Shown: positions 33,460 through 42,780 of the stretch, piece after piece
Numbering within the stretch: the stretch's first letter is position 1
Layout of the letters: every line of letters begins with the position of its first letter
Assembly: GCA_043772905.1 (NCBI GenBank)
Contig: JAYVFS010000301.1
Location: 3,257-67,256 of the forward strand
DNA from: JAAFJT01 sp043772905
GTDB taxonomy: Bacteria > Bacteroidota > Bacteroidia > Chitinophagales > Saprospiraceae
Direction of reading: 5' to 3'
Length of the DNA: 64,000 nucleotides
Made by a program: the position numbers and the translations under genes
The notes under the pieces: model-generated
The model's database searches: none
What the model saw: only the letters and a program-made list of their open reading frames with translations
What the model was told of the DNA's origin: nothing

Positions 33460-35838
33460 TTATTGAGCTTTCAACTCTGTCGGAATTTCAGGCGGAACAG
33501 ACTTACAAATGTCTTTTCCTGCTTTATCTCTTATGTACAATTCGACACGTCTGTTATAGTGCCGTCCATTATCATCATCTGTATTTTTAGCAACGGGCGC
33601 ATTTTTGCCTTCTATTTCGGTTGATAAACGGTTGGCTGCAATACCCATTTTGATTAGAGCCGCTTTTGCATTTTCAGCACGAAGGCTCGAAAGTGCCTCG
33701 TTGTAAGCATCCGTACCAATGGCATCTGTATGCGCACTGAGTACGCCGATATAATCTTTGTTATCCTTCAAGATTTTAGCCATTTCTGTCAATTCTTTGG
33801 AAGCATCAGCTTTGATATTAGCTTTGTCGAAGTCAAAGAAAATCCAATTCAAATCGCAACTCGGTGCCGCAGGAGGTAGTGGCGGAGCAATGTTAGCATC
33901 ATTATTAGACGTATCAACAACCGTAACACCTGTTTGGTTCGCCGTTGAATCAACCGCTTTTGAGGTCATAACTGGCGGTGCAACAGCGTCTGTTTTGCCA
34001 CAGCCGTTGCTGCCCCAAAGCCACCAAGCTAACAAGGCTAAAAGTGGGAGCAGTAGCCACCACCACGCGAAGCCTCCTTTTGCCGCTTCTTCTTCGACAA
34101 CGGCGGCTGCTGCAATCGATGCTGCAACTTTTGGTTCTTCTGGTGCCAAAGATCGTGCTGCTACAGCCGCAGCTGCCATCGCAAGTGGCGCACCTAAACC
34201 GACTGCGGCATCTGCATGAGCAGGATCTAAGAAAGGAATAGCAGCATAAATAGCTGCTAAACTGTTATAGGTACATGAGCGAGCGATTTCAATTCCATTA
34301 TCATTTTTTAATATGACAAAATAATGGTCAAAACCGACTTTCTTGATTTCATAATGCTCTTTATTGTTTATATTTTTAACGACTTCCTTCAAATCGGCAT
34401 CCCGTTCCTTTGATGTCAAGTAACCTTCAGAACGTAGAGAAACATCATCGTCTTTGTCAACAACTGCAAAATAATATTTATCCGTGCGTGGGCTGATGAA
34501 AACACGGAAACCATCGCGTGGGGCAGTCATGTGACCATGATATTCGCGGCAAGGCAAATAATCATCAACAATATCCACAGTTGGTTTTGATACTGAGGGG
34601 GTGCCTGCAAACGACAATGCGGCTGCGCCAACACCTAAAAGCGGGAACATCATACCAACGGCATCTATACTATCCTTTGGGCAAGACCGTGCAATTTCTT
34701 GATGATTACCTGCTTTCAAGATGACAAAGTGCTTGCCATGCATTTCTTTGACCTCATAGCGGTCTTTATTATCGCGGTTTTTGATGACAGAGTTCATCCC
34801 ATTGTCACGTGCGGCGGCGGTTGGATAGCCTTCAGAGCGCATTTTGATGCTCCCTTTATCGTTAACCCAAGTGAAATAGTATTTTTCATTGTTGTGTTGC
34901 CATATTATAAAACCATTTTCGTCCGCTTCGCCATGACCATCATATTGGCGACACGCCAAATAGTCGTCTTCGCTGTTTTCGCTTTTTGAACTTGTTACCA
35001 TGGTCGCAGTTGCAGCTGCAGCGAGTTTCAACCGATTTGCTTCGGCTTCGGCTAATAAACGTGCCGATTCAGCGCGGGCATTTGGGAAAAAGGCTAAGGC
35101 AGCAGCTTCTGTATCATAAGGACAAGAGCGACCAATCTCTTGATAATTACCCGCTTTTAGTATGACAAAATAACGCCCCACCTTTTCCATAACAGAATAG
35201 CGTTCTTCTAAATCACGGTTTTTGGCAACCGACGCCATGCCATTGTCGCGGGCTGCTGTCGAAGTGTAGCCTTCAGAACGTAATAGTAGTGTGCCATCGT
35301 CGTCGTACCAAGCGAAGTAGTGCTGTCCATTTTCATGTGTAAATTTTACAAGACCTGTCAAGCCGTCTGTGCCGACATCTGGATGACCTTCGTACTCCGT
35401 ACAAGCCAAATAGTCGTCATCAATGCGTTGAGTTGTGGATTCAGAAGCAACCATGGCAGCCATACCGCCGCCTCTGATTTTTTCACCTGTCATATAAGGT
35501 ATCAACTCGAGTGCAGCGGCTTCGGATTCGCAAGGACAAGACCGCGCAATTTCACGAAAATTGGCAGCACGAAGGCATAGGAAATAGGCACCATTTTCTT
35601 CTTTGACCGAGTAAAAATCTTTGTTTGTCCGATTTTTGATGACAGATTGAATGCCATTTTCTCGAGCAGGTGTTTGTGGATAGCCTTCACTTCTGAGCAA
35701 TGTTTTGCCATCGGCATCCAGAAATGCAAAAAAATTGTGTTCGCTTTTTTCATCATAGAAAGCAGCAAAACCAGCTTCCGTTTCGTGAGCGGGCTGGTTT
35801 TCGTAGGAACTACATGGAAGGTATTCGTCGTGACCCAT
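33460..35838 (-). CDS. Four DUF1508 repeats, transmembrane helix and OmpA domain
   Basis: 792 residues. Four copies of a DUF1508/YegP-like module (about 4-115, 141-254, 285-396, 420-533), each with DDYLxC, LRSEGY, RDNGMxSVxKN and a final IARSC. An Ala-rich stretch leads to a Trp/Leu-rich transmembrane helix (about 590-612, WWWLLLPLLALLAWWLWG), then an OmpA-like domain (about 650-775, FFDFDKANIK, SAHTDAIGTDAYNEALSSLRA, NRRVELYI). There is no signal peptide, so the repeats should face the cytoplasm and the OmpA part the peptidoglycan. The motif at 34591 lies between repeats (GTPSVSK). Confidence 0.88.
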   Translation of the reverse strand: MGHDEYLPCSSYENQPAHETEAGFAAFYDEKSEHNFFAFLDADGKTLLRSEGYPQTPARENGIQSVIKNRTNKDFYSVKEENGAYFLCLRAANFREIARSCPCESEAAALELIPYMTGEKIRGGGMAAMVASESTTQRIDDDYLACTEYEGHPDVGTDGLTGLVKFTHENGQHYFAWYDDDGTLLLRSEGYTSTAARDNGMASVAKNRDLEERYSVMEKVGRYFVILKAGNYQEIGRSCPYDTEAAALAFFPNARAESARLLAEAEANRLKLAAAATATMVTSSKSENSEDDYLACRQYDGHGEADENGFIIWQHNNEKYYFTWVNDKGSIKMRSEGYPTAAARDNGMNSVIKNRDNKDRYEVKEMHGKHFVILKAGNHQEIARSCPKDSIDAVGMMFPLLGVGAAALSFAGTPSVSKPTVDIVDDYLPCREYHGHMTAPRDGFRVFISPRTDKYYFAVVDKDDDVSLRSEGYLTSKERDADLKEVVKNINNKEHYEIKKVGFDHYFVILKNDNGIEIARSCTYNSLAAIYAAIPFLDPAHADAAVGLGAPLAMAAAAVAARSLAPEEPKVAASIAAAAVVEEEAAKGGFAWWWLLLPLLALLAWWLWGSNGCGKTDAVAPPVMTSKAVDSTANQTGVTVVDTSNNDANIAPPLPPAAPSCDLNWIFFDFDKANIKADASKELTEMAKILKDNKDYIGVLSAHTDAIGTDAYNEALSSLRAENAKAALIKMGIAANRLSTEIEGKNAPVAKNTDDDNGRHYNRRVELYIRDKAGKDICKSVPPEIPTELKAQ

Positions 35839-36165
35839 AGTTCTTTGTTTTGTTTTGCTAAGTGAATGAATAGATGTTTCCTCAAAAATGATGTCGTAAT
35901 ATAAAACTTTATTTGTAGTAGAAGAAATTATGCAACATTTTTTTGTAAGATTTTTATCATTTTGCCGTATAAATATTTTATTTTATTTATTTTTACAAAA
36001 TTTTATTTTTATTGTTGATTGGTTTTCAGTTTTTTATACAATTTTAAATTTATCATAATAATAAATGGAAATATTTTTGCATTGCGTTAAAAAAACAAAT
36101 AACTCCCATGATTTATAGCTATCATTTTTAAAATGGGCGTTTATATTTTAGATAAAAACATAAAC
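35839..36165. other. A/T-rich gene-free spacer
   Basis: Upstream region of the DUF1508 gene. Very A/T-rich with T/A homopolymer runs; no reading frame, RNA gene or dispersed motif seen. Confidence 0.6.
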
Positions 36166-36204
36166 AAAAAGCCTCATTTCGGTGCAACCGAAACGAGGCT
36201 TTTT
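36166..36204 (-). terminator. Terminator for DUF2795 gene
   Basis: A stem of about 17 bp with one mismatch (AAAAAGCCTC-TTTCGGT with ACCGAAACGAGGCTTTTT) and a GCAA-type loop. Confidence 0.8.
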
Positions 36205-36271
36205 ATGAGAATACAAGAATTGTACAGCTAAATATTTGATTGATTTCCTAAGAAAAAATACGAGAAGCTGA

Positions 36272-36493
36272 TCAATACTCGTCCTCATTGAAGAAAAAGT
36301 CATCTTTGCGCGGATAATCGGGCCAGATGTCTTCGATACTTTCATACAATTCATTTTCTTCATCGAGTGCTTGAAGATTCTCAATAACTTCAAGTGGCGC
36401 GCCTGAACGGATACAGAAATCGACTAATTCATCACGTGAGGCGGGCCAAGGCGCTTCTTCTAAATGTGAAGCTAATTCAATCGTCCAATACAT
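36272..36493 (-). CDS. DUF2795 domain protein
   Basis: 73 residues, full length. MYWTIELASHLEEAPWPASRDELVDFCIRSGAPLEVIENLQ and IEDIWPDYPRKDDFFFNEDEY (in separate blocks) are strongly conserved features of the Bacteroidota DUF2795 family. It is a small acidic cytosolic protein of unknown function, transcribed from its own promoter and terminator. Confidence 0.9.
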   Translation of the reverse strand: MYWTIELASHLEEAPWPASRDELVDFCIRSGAPLEVIENLQALDEENELYESIEDIWPDYPRKDDFFFNEDEY

Positions 36494-36575
36494 ATTTTAC
36501 AAAATTTTTGTTTACAAAAAAAAGAGAGGTTGCTAATTATTTTTAATGAAAAAACTAATTCATTCAAAAAGTCCG

Positions 36576-36616
36576 CAAATGTACTTTTTCAAATTAAAAA
36601 GTACAATACTGAGGGG
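36576..36616 (-). promoter_or_regulatory. Promoter of DUF2795 gene, motif abutting -33
   Basis: Minus strand: TTG (36604-36606), 20-bp spacer, TACATTTG (36576-36583). The dispersed motif TACTGAGGGG (36607-36616) begins on the next base after the -33 triplet. Confidence 0.55.
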
Positions 36617-36641
36617 GCTAAATTTTTAATATTTTTCCATA

Positions 36642-37706
36642 TTACAAAATTAACATAGCATCACCATAACTATAAAAACGGTAATCTTCTTTTATGGCTT
36701 GTTCGTAAGCTTCCATGACTAATTCATGACCACCAAAAGCGCAAACCATAATCAGGACACTCGATTTTGGCAAATGGAAATTTGTAATCATCGAATTGGC
36801 CACATGAAAATCATAAGGCGGGAAAATAAACTTATTTGTCCAACCTTCTGCTGCTTTTAGTTGATCGTTGGCGGTGACCGCCGATTCAATAGTTCTCATG
36901 ACAGTTGTACCGACAGCACAGACTCTTTTGCTCGCATCCATTGATGCATTGACGATATTCGCTGCGTTTTCAGTGATTCTGAAATATTCAGCTTCCATTT
37001 TGTGCTTCGATAAATCTTCGACATCAATTGTACGGAAGGTACCCAAACCGATATGTAAGGTGACTTCTGAAAAGTTTACGCCTTTCAGTTCCATACGTTT
37101 CATCAACTCGCGGCTAAAATGTAAACCTGCTGTTGGAGCTGCTACTGCACCCACTGATTTAGCATAAACGGTTTGGTAACGTTCTTTATCCGTTTCGTCT
37201 GCTTCGCGTCCGATGTATTTTGGTAAAGGTGTATTACCCAAATAATTCAAATCACGTTCAAATTCCTCGTCCGTACCGTCATACAAAAAGCGAATGGTAC
37301 GTCCACGCGATGTTGTATTGTCCACAACTTCAGCTACTAAAACTTCATTGCCTTTTTTGTCTTCGAAATACAGCTTGTTTCCAACACGAATTTTACGAGC
37401 TGGATCGACCAAAACATCCCATAATTTAGCATCATGGTTGAGTTCACGAAGTAAAAAAACTTCAATTGTAGAACCTGTTTTTTCTTTTTTTCCGTAAAGA
37501 CGAGCAGGGAAAACCTTAGTGTCATTAAAAATCATCACATCACCATCCCCAAAATAGCCCAAGAGATCTTTAAATACTTTGTGTTCAATTTTACCTGTAT
37601 CGCGGTGCAAAACCATGAGCCGGCTTTCGTCGCGATTGGGTGCAGGGTATTGAGCAATGTGTTTTTTGTCTAATTCAAAATTGAAATTCGATAATTTTGT
37701 ACGCAT
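36642..37706 (-). CDS. queA: tRNA preQ1(34) S-adenosylmethionine ribosyltransferase-isomerase
   Basis: 354 residues. QueA transfers ribose from SAM to preQ1 at tRNA position 34 to form epoxyqueuosine. Signatures: the N-terminal LPxxxIAQYPAPNRDESRLMVL-like region, FNDTKVFPARLYGKK, APTAGLHFS, LHIGLGTF, and NMITNFHLPKSS-type ending (SMITNFHLPKSSVLIMV). Single gene; a -7-like TACTTTTG (minus strand) lies at 37788-37795. No motif copy inside. Confidence 0.95.
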   Translation of the reverse strand: MRTKLSNFNFELDKKHIAQYPAPNRDESRLMVLHRDTGKIEHKVFKDLLGYFGDGDVMIFNDTKVFPARLYGKKEKTGSTIEVFLLRELNHDAKLWDVLVDPARKIRVGNKLYFEDKKGNEVLVAEVVDNTTSRGRTIRFLYDGTDEEFERDLNYLGNTPLPKYIGREADETDKERYQTVYAKSVGAVAAPTAGLHFSRELMKRMELKGVNFSEVTLHIGLGTFRTIDVEDLSKHKMEAEYFRITENAANIVNASMDASKRVCAVGTTVMRTIESAVTANDQLKAAEGWTNKFIFPPYDFHVANSMITNFHLPKSSVLIMVCAFGGHELVMEAYEQAIKEDYRFYSYGDAMLIL

Positions 37707-37787
37707 ACTTTAAGTATATTATTTATCTATTAGTTTGATTATCAATGCTTTACATTGAAAATAAAAGACGGATTTCTGAATAGGCTG

Positions 37788-37795
37788 CAAAAGTA
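37788..37795 (-). promoter_or_regulatory. -7 element of queA promoter
   Basis: TACTTTTG on the minus strand, 82 bp upstream of the start; no clear -33. Confidence 0.4.
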
Positions 37796-38126
37796 CATTT
37801 TTTTGAACCTTTTTGTTGTTTTCTGTAATTTAAAAATGATTTTATTGAAAAAAAGTTCGTAAACAGGGTTTATTTTTCCTTTTCCTGAAATCGAATTGTT
37901 GTATTTTACCCCCCTCAGTATGGAGTCGATTTTAGAGACTCTGTTTTCCTGGATGGTTACTTTTATTCACTTTTATAATTTTTTTCAAAATCTGTCCAAT
38001 TCGTTGTTTTATGACTGTGTTAAAATTATTTTATGCCATTTTGAATGAAAAACAAATGAGTTGTCTAATTTTAAGCCGCTTAATTGTTAATGACAAACCA
38101 CATTATAAAAACAAAAATAAAAACGA
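37796..38126. other. Divergent spacer queA / permease with one motif copy
   Basis: No gene or known riboswitch recognised. Contains the six-C motif copy CCCCTCAGTA at 37911-37920. Confidence 0.55.
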
Positions 38127-39776
38127 ATGGCTAACAACTCTCTTTTTAGACGTAAACCCCTCAGTAAAATTTTACAAGAAGGTGGCGATCATGGCGAAGG
38201 CAAACTTGACCGCAACCTCAAATTGCGCGATTTGGTCTCTATGGGCATTGCGGCCGTCGTAGGTGCGGGCATTTTCTCAACGATTGGTTCGGCAGCTTAC
38301 AACGGCGGTCCCGGTGTTGTCTATTTATTTGTTATTGCAGCGGTCACTTGTGGCTTTACGGCTTTGTGTTATGCTGAATTTGCTTCACGTGTGCCAGTTG
38401 CGGGCAGTGCCTACACCTATTCTTATGTGACTTTTGGTGAATTAGTGGCTTGGATTATTGGTTGGGCATTGATTTTAGAATACGCTATTGGCAATATTGT
38501 CGTAGCGATTTCATGGTCGAGTTATTTCAATAATTTACTGAGGGGGGTAGGCATTCACCTTCCCCTATGGATGATAACGGATGGCGGAACGGCTCATGTC
38601 CTCTACGAAACGGCTTTAGCTGAAGGCAAACCGCTTGAAAACATGGCGTGGACAACTGCACCTGTAATTGGTGATTGGCATGTCATTTTTAATCTACCTG
38701 CCTTTGTCATCGTTGTCCTTGTGACAGCTTTGGTATATATAGGTATAAAAGAAAGCAAAAGATGGGCTAATGCGATGGTTGTTTTCAAGTTAGCCATACT
38801 CTTTGTCGTTATTTTGGCGGGCTGTTTTTATGTCCAACCGGAGAACTGGAACCCTTTTTTACCCAATGGTTTTAAAGGCGTGATGATGGGTGTTTCTGCG
38901 GTTTTTTATGCCTATATTGGTTTTGATGCCATTTCAACAACGGCAGAAGAATGTGAAAACCCACAACGTGATTTGCCGCGTGGGATGATTTACGCCTTAA
39001 TTATATGTACAGTCATATATGTCCTCACAGCATTGGTTATTACAGGCATGGTCAACTACAAAGAGTTTTTAGGCGTTGCAGACCCATTGGCTTATGTTTT
39101 TGAAAGAACAGGTTTGACAAAACTCAATTATGCTATTTCTGTAAGTGCAGTCGTTGCTACAACAAGTGTTTTACTTGTTTTCCAAATCGGTCAACCGCGT
39201 ATTTGGATGTCCATGAGTCGTGATGGTCTTTTGCCAAAAGCCTTTTCAAAGGTGCATCCTAAATACCAAACGCCTTCATTTGCGACGATAGTCACAGGTG
39301 TTTTGGTCGCTATTCCTTCGTTATTTTTAGATGCGGCTTTGGTAACGGATTTGACAAGTATCGGGACTTTGTTTGCCTTCGTACTGGTTTGCGGTGGCGT
39401 TTTGATGTTGCCAACAGAGGATAAACAGGTCGGAAAGTTCAAATTGCCCTATATAAATGGTCGATTTATTATCCCAGTCGTGTTTTTGTCCTTCCTCTAT
39501 ATTTTTCAAGAAAGGGTCATTAATGCTTTTGCAAATATCGCTGATCAACCACACCAAGAGTATTTATTGCTCATTTTCCTTGTCATAGGGACAGGTATGA
39601 CGATTTTTACTTCATTGAAAAAGTGGTCTATGATACCTGTTATGGGTGTGCTTTTTTGTACTTATTTGATGATTGAAATTCCTGTCAAATCATGGTATGT
39701 CTTCTTTGGATGGATGGCTATGGGGCTGACAATCTATTTTTTATATAGTATGAAAAATAGTAAATTGATTGAGTAG
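38127..39776 (+). CDS. APC superfamily amino acid permease
   Basis: 549 residues with about 12-14 hydrophobic helices. The consensus helix-1 motif VGAGIFSTIG and the cationic amino acid transporter-like YAYIGFDAISTTAEECENPQRDLPRGM loop place it in the CAT branch of the APC superfamily. Inner-membrane uptake of an amino acid; which one is not known. Motif copies: 38157 near the N-terminus (RKPLSKI) and 38536 (NLLRGVG) in a periplasmic loop. Confidence 0.92.
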   Translation: MANNSLFRRKPLSKILQEGGDHGEGKLDRNLKLRDLVSMGIAAVVGAGIFSTIGSAAYNGGPGVVYLFVIAAVTCGFTALCYAEFASRVPVAGSAYTYSYVTFGELVAWIIGWALILEYAIGNIVVAISWSSYFNNLLRGVGIHLPLWMITDGGTAHVLYETALAEGKPLENMAWTTAPVIGDWHVIFNLPAFVIVVLVTALVYIGIKESKRWANAMVVFKLAILFVVILAGCFYVQPENWNPFLPNGFKGVMMGVSAVFYAYIGFDAISTTAEECENPQRDLPRGMIYALIICTVIYVLTALVITGMVNYKEFLGVADPLAYVFERTGLTKLNYAISVSAVVATTSVLLVFQIGQPRIWMSMSRDGLLPKAFSKVHPKYQTPSFATIVTGVLVAIPSLFLDAALVTDLTSIGTLFAFVLVCGGVLMLPTEDKQVGKFKLPYINGRFIIPVVFLSFLYIFQERVINAFANIADQPHQEYLLLIFLVIGTGMTIFTSLKKWSMIPVMGVLFCTYLMIEIPVKSWYVFFGWMAMGLTIYFLYSMKNSKLIE

Positions 39777-39834
39777 GTTATCTCAAAAGTCAATGTACAA
39801 ATTTCGCAAACAAAATTTTATTTCGGAACTCGTT

Positions 39835-39869
39835 CAATCTTAGGAAGATTTTAAATCTTCCTAAGATTG
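39835..39869. terminator. Hairpin between permease and mqnB
   Basis: Perfect 17-bp inverted repeat CAATCTTAGGAAGATTT and complement, between convergent genes. Confidence 0.7.
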
Positions 39870-39945
39870 GACGCTCGAAAACCTAATAATATTCTGTAAG
39901 AAAAAACGAGTTTCACCTTTTTGGACAGCCTCTTCAACCACTAAT

Positions 39946-40656
39946 TTACACCTTATTGGCTACGAATAAATCAATCAACACTTGATTAAGCCGTTCAATA
40001 GCTTCATCAATCAACCAATTTTCCCGATTACGGGCTTCAACAAAATTAGAAATCGCTCTGATTTCAGAAAAAGCGACCCCCTCAGTAAGACAGGCTTGAA
40101 AGAATGCTGCACCTTCCATTGTCTCTATTTGTATGTCTTTATATTTTTGTAAAATGCCTTTGATACTCAAAGGAAAACCATGTACTTTTTGAACGGTTAA
40201 ACCATGAGCTAAAGGTAGATTGAAAGGGTATAATGGTTTGGTATTCAATAACTTATCTTCGGTGAAAGGTGATTCGTTTTTTGGCATTAAACCCAATTCA
40301 AACATATCTGTAAAGGAGCCATCTGCTAACTCAACGCCTAAATCGCCATAACGTTCACTCACAATTTCTACGACAGTGCCTTTTTCAAAAGCATATTGAG
40401 GCTGTGTCCGTGCGGTTTGTATTTTTTTAGGAAAAAGACCTGCAATACCCACATTGAGGGCAAAATCGAAATCGTTTAAGGCTAAAGATTTACTCACTTT
40501 TAATGCCGTATTCACCATGCCGACGCCTGTTATCAAGACATCAAAAGCGTAATTTGAAAAAAGCAGACTTTTTCGGACCGTCATTTCTTTTTGCAAAAAA
40601 TCAATAAAAGGTTGTATTTCAGAAACCGTAGCGGCTACGATAAGAATCTTTTTCAT
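39946..40656 (-). CDS. mqnB: Futalosine hydrolase
   Basis: 236 residues from ATG 40656 (MKKILIVAATVSEI), which overlaps the stop of the upstream glycosyltransferase by 4 bp. Nucleoside phosphorylase-like fold: GVGMVNTALKVSKSL, NVGIAGLF, IETMEGAAFFQAC and the C-terminal AISNFVEARNRENW. It splits futalosine to dehypoxanthine futalosine in the alternative menaquinone pathway; other mqn genes are not in the window. The motif at 40078 reads CLTEGVAF next to the conserved ISNFVE segment. Confidence 0.9.
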   Translation of the reverse strand: MKKILIVAATVSEIQPFIDFLQKEMTVRKSLLFSNYAFDVLITGVGMVNTALKVSKSLALNDFDFALNVGIAGLFPKKIQTARTQPQYAFEKGTVVEIVSERYGDLGVELADGSFTDMFELGLMPKNESPFTEDKLLNTKPLYPFNLPLAHGLTVQKVHGFPLSIKGILQKYKDIQIETMEGAAFFQACLTEGVAFSEIRAISNFVEARNRENWLIDEAIERLNQVLIDLFVANKV

Positions 40657-41807
40657 GAGTGATTGTTCAAAACAGTAATGATTTTCGCTGCATTTTCTTT
40701 GTTTGAAAATTGATTTTCCAAAATCACACGTCTTTCGGCAATTTGACGCGGTGAAAATTGTACATTCATCAAGCTTTCCACTGTTACCCGAATATCTTTC
40801 GATGTGTTTTTGATATAACAAAGCGACTCTAAACCTGTGTTGTTAATCATATGCCGATTGACAACACAATGCCTCCCACGATACAAGGCATTGAGCAATT
40901 TGAGTTTCATACCCGCCCTTTGGAACGACAATAAGACATTGATTTGAGCATTTTGTATCAAATCCGTCATGGTTTTCTCATCAGGATTTGGTATAATTGT
41001 AATGTGTTCAAAAGGTCGGGCTTTCTCAATCAAGCGATCCGATGGATTTTTACCTGCTATACTGAGGGGTATCTCTTGTTTTGAAAAAATACGGTCTATC
41101 AAGTAAATCGCAGTTTCTTCATTGTCAGATATACTCAATTTACCATGAAAAAGGACATATTCGCCTGTACCGGTACGTGACTCTACGGCAGTGTTAGGAT
41201 GAAAAGGAGGGACGAAAACAGCATGTGTATTCTGCAAACCTAAATTTTCAATCAATTCACCAAAATAGTCCGTATCGTCGGGCGAAATGGTTAAAAGTGA
41301 ATCTGTATGAGGCAAAATTCTTCTCTCAAACCGCCTCAATTTCCAACTTTCTAATTTGAAATACAGTTTTTTGAACAGTTTTGACTCTGTTTTTATCAAG
41401 TTTAGATAATATTGCCACTCGGTATTATGCATACGGACAATTTTTTGCCGATCTTTTAGTGCGCGTTTTTGAATGAACGCACAGGTATGTAAGCCTTCGA
41501 AGATGATAGGTGCATCGTCTAATTTCAAGTTTTTCAGCAATTTGAAATCTGTTCTAGACTGAACAATAAACGGTTTTAAACTCAACATGCGGAGTGGCGA
41601 AAATGAGCGTTTATAGTAATACACTTGCGTACAATATTTTTCCAATTCTGCCTGTGGCGTTCTTTCGCGATATTGAAAACAATGAAGCGTAATAAGGTAG
41701 CCCGCTTCTGATAGCGCTTTGACTTTATAAAAAATGTCCATGACACCACCATAGTCGGCAGGGTAGGGAATGTCAAAGCTGACAATATGTAATCGGTTAT
41801 TTTCCAA
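40653..41807 (-). CDS. Glycosyltransferase (GT4-like)
   Basis: 384 residues, GT-B fold. N-terminal FDIPYPADYGGVMDIFYKVKALSEAG resembles the acceptor-binding domain of GT4 enzymes; C-terminal blocks are FHGKLSISDNEETA, LSIAGKNPS, INVLLSFQRAGMKLKLLNALYRGRHCVVN. Sugar and acceptor unknown. Translationally coupled to mqnB by a 4-bp overlap, though the two functions are unrelated. The motif at 41060 reads EIPLSIAGK. Confidence 0.85.
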   Translation of the reverse strand: MENNRLHIVSFDIPYPADYGGVMDIFYKVKALSEAGYLITLHCFQYRERTPQAELEKYCTQVYYYKRSFSPLRMLSLKPFIVQSRTDFKLLKNLKLDDAPIIFEGLHTCAFIQKRALKDRQKIVRMHNTEWQYYLNLIKTESKLFKKLYFKLESWKLRRFERRILPHTDSLLTISPDDTDYFGELIENLGLQNTHAVFVPPFHPNTAVESRTGTGEYVLFHGKLSISDNEETAIYLIDRIFSKQEIPLSIAGKNPSDRLIEKARPFEHITIIPNPDEKTMTDLIQNAQINVLLSFQRAGMKLKLLNALYRGRHCVVNRHMINNTGLESLCYIKNTSKDIRVTVESLMNVQFSPRQIAERRVILENQFSNKENAAKIITVLNNHS

Positions 41808-41950
41808 TGGATTTATTTTTTTAAATTAAAGCACAAAGATTAGCAAAGTTTTAGAAAGCAACACAACACTATTTTTTGATTTTTCAGGAAAGGTGTATCT
41901 TTCTTCATAAAATTGTGAAATTTTTCATCTATAAAACAATATTGATTAAT

Positions 41951-42754
41951 ATGACACTCAAAATTTATCAAGCGGATGCCTTTACAAGCCACGTTTTTGG
42001 CGGCAACCCAGCAGCCGTAGTGCCTTTAGACAATTGGTTGCCCGATGCAAAGATGCAAAATATTGCGGCTGAAAATAACTTAGCTGAGACTGCTTTTATT
42101 GTTCCAACAGGTGGTGAAAGCGATTATTATATTCGTTGGTTCACACCATCTATAGAAGTTAGGTTATGTGGTCATGCCACTTTAGCCACAGCACATATCC
42201 TCTTTGAACACTTGGGGTTTGATAAATCACTCATCCGTTTTGATTCATTAAGTGGTATTTTATCCGTCAAAAAACAAGCAGCCAAAACCTACACACTTGA
42301 TTTTCCGACGGATATACTGAGGGGATATGATTTGATGTCAAATGAAGCGGAAATCATTCGCAATATATTGAAAATCAATCCTATTGCTGTTTTTAAGGGT
42401 CGTGATGACTTCATGGCTGTCTTACCAACTGAAAAGGATGTGGCAAGTTTGAAGCCAAATTTTTTAGGTTTGAAAGACCTTGAAGCAAGAGGGTTGATTG
42501 CGACAGCCAAAGGCGATAAAGTTGACTTTGTTTCCCGTTGTTTTTATCCAGAAGCAGGCATTGAAGAAGACCCCGTGACGGGTTCGGCACATACGACATT
42601 GACGCCATATTGGGTAGAACAATTGGATAAAACAGACCTTTCTGCCCGTCAAATTTCAAAAAGAGGTGGCGAATTGGCTTGTTTACTGAGGGGGGCGAGA
42701 GTGGATATTACTGGCAGTGCAATGACGTATTTAATCGGTGATATTTTTGTTTGA
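41951..42754 (+). CDS. PhzF family isomerase/epimerase
   Basis: 267 residues from ATG 41951 (MTLKIYQADAFTSHVFGGNPAAVVPL); an upstream in-frame ATG at 41876 adds residues unlike the family. Diaminopimelate-epimerase-like fold, catalytic Glu in ENNLAETAFI, RWFTPSIEVRLCGHATLATAH, and DPVTGSAHTTL. Bacterial homologues outside phenazine clusters have unknown substrates. Two motif copies: 42315 (DILRGYD) and 42684 (CLLRGAR). Confidence 0.92.
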   Translation: MTLKIYQADAFTSHVFGGNPAAVVPLDNWLPDAKMQNIAAENNLAETAFIVPTGGESDYYIRWFTPSIEVRLCGHATLATAHILFEHLGFDKSLIRFDSLSGILSVKKQAAKTYTLDFPTDILRGYDLMSNEAEIIRNILKINPIAVFKGRDDFMAVLPTEKDVASLKPNFLGLKDLEARGLIATAKGDKVDFVSRCFYPEAGIEEDPVTGSAHTTLTPYWVEQLDKTDLSARQISKRGGELACLLRGARVDITGSAMTYLIGDIFV

Positions 42755-42780
42755 AATACTAAATGATAAATGCCGATTGA

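Noticed and set aside
37796..38126. Riboswitch upstream of the amino acid permease
   Set aside because: No recognisable lysine, glycine or T-box-like architecture; only A/T-rich DNA and a motif copy.
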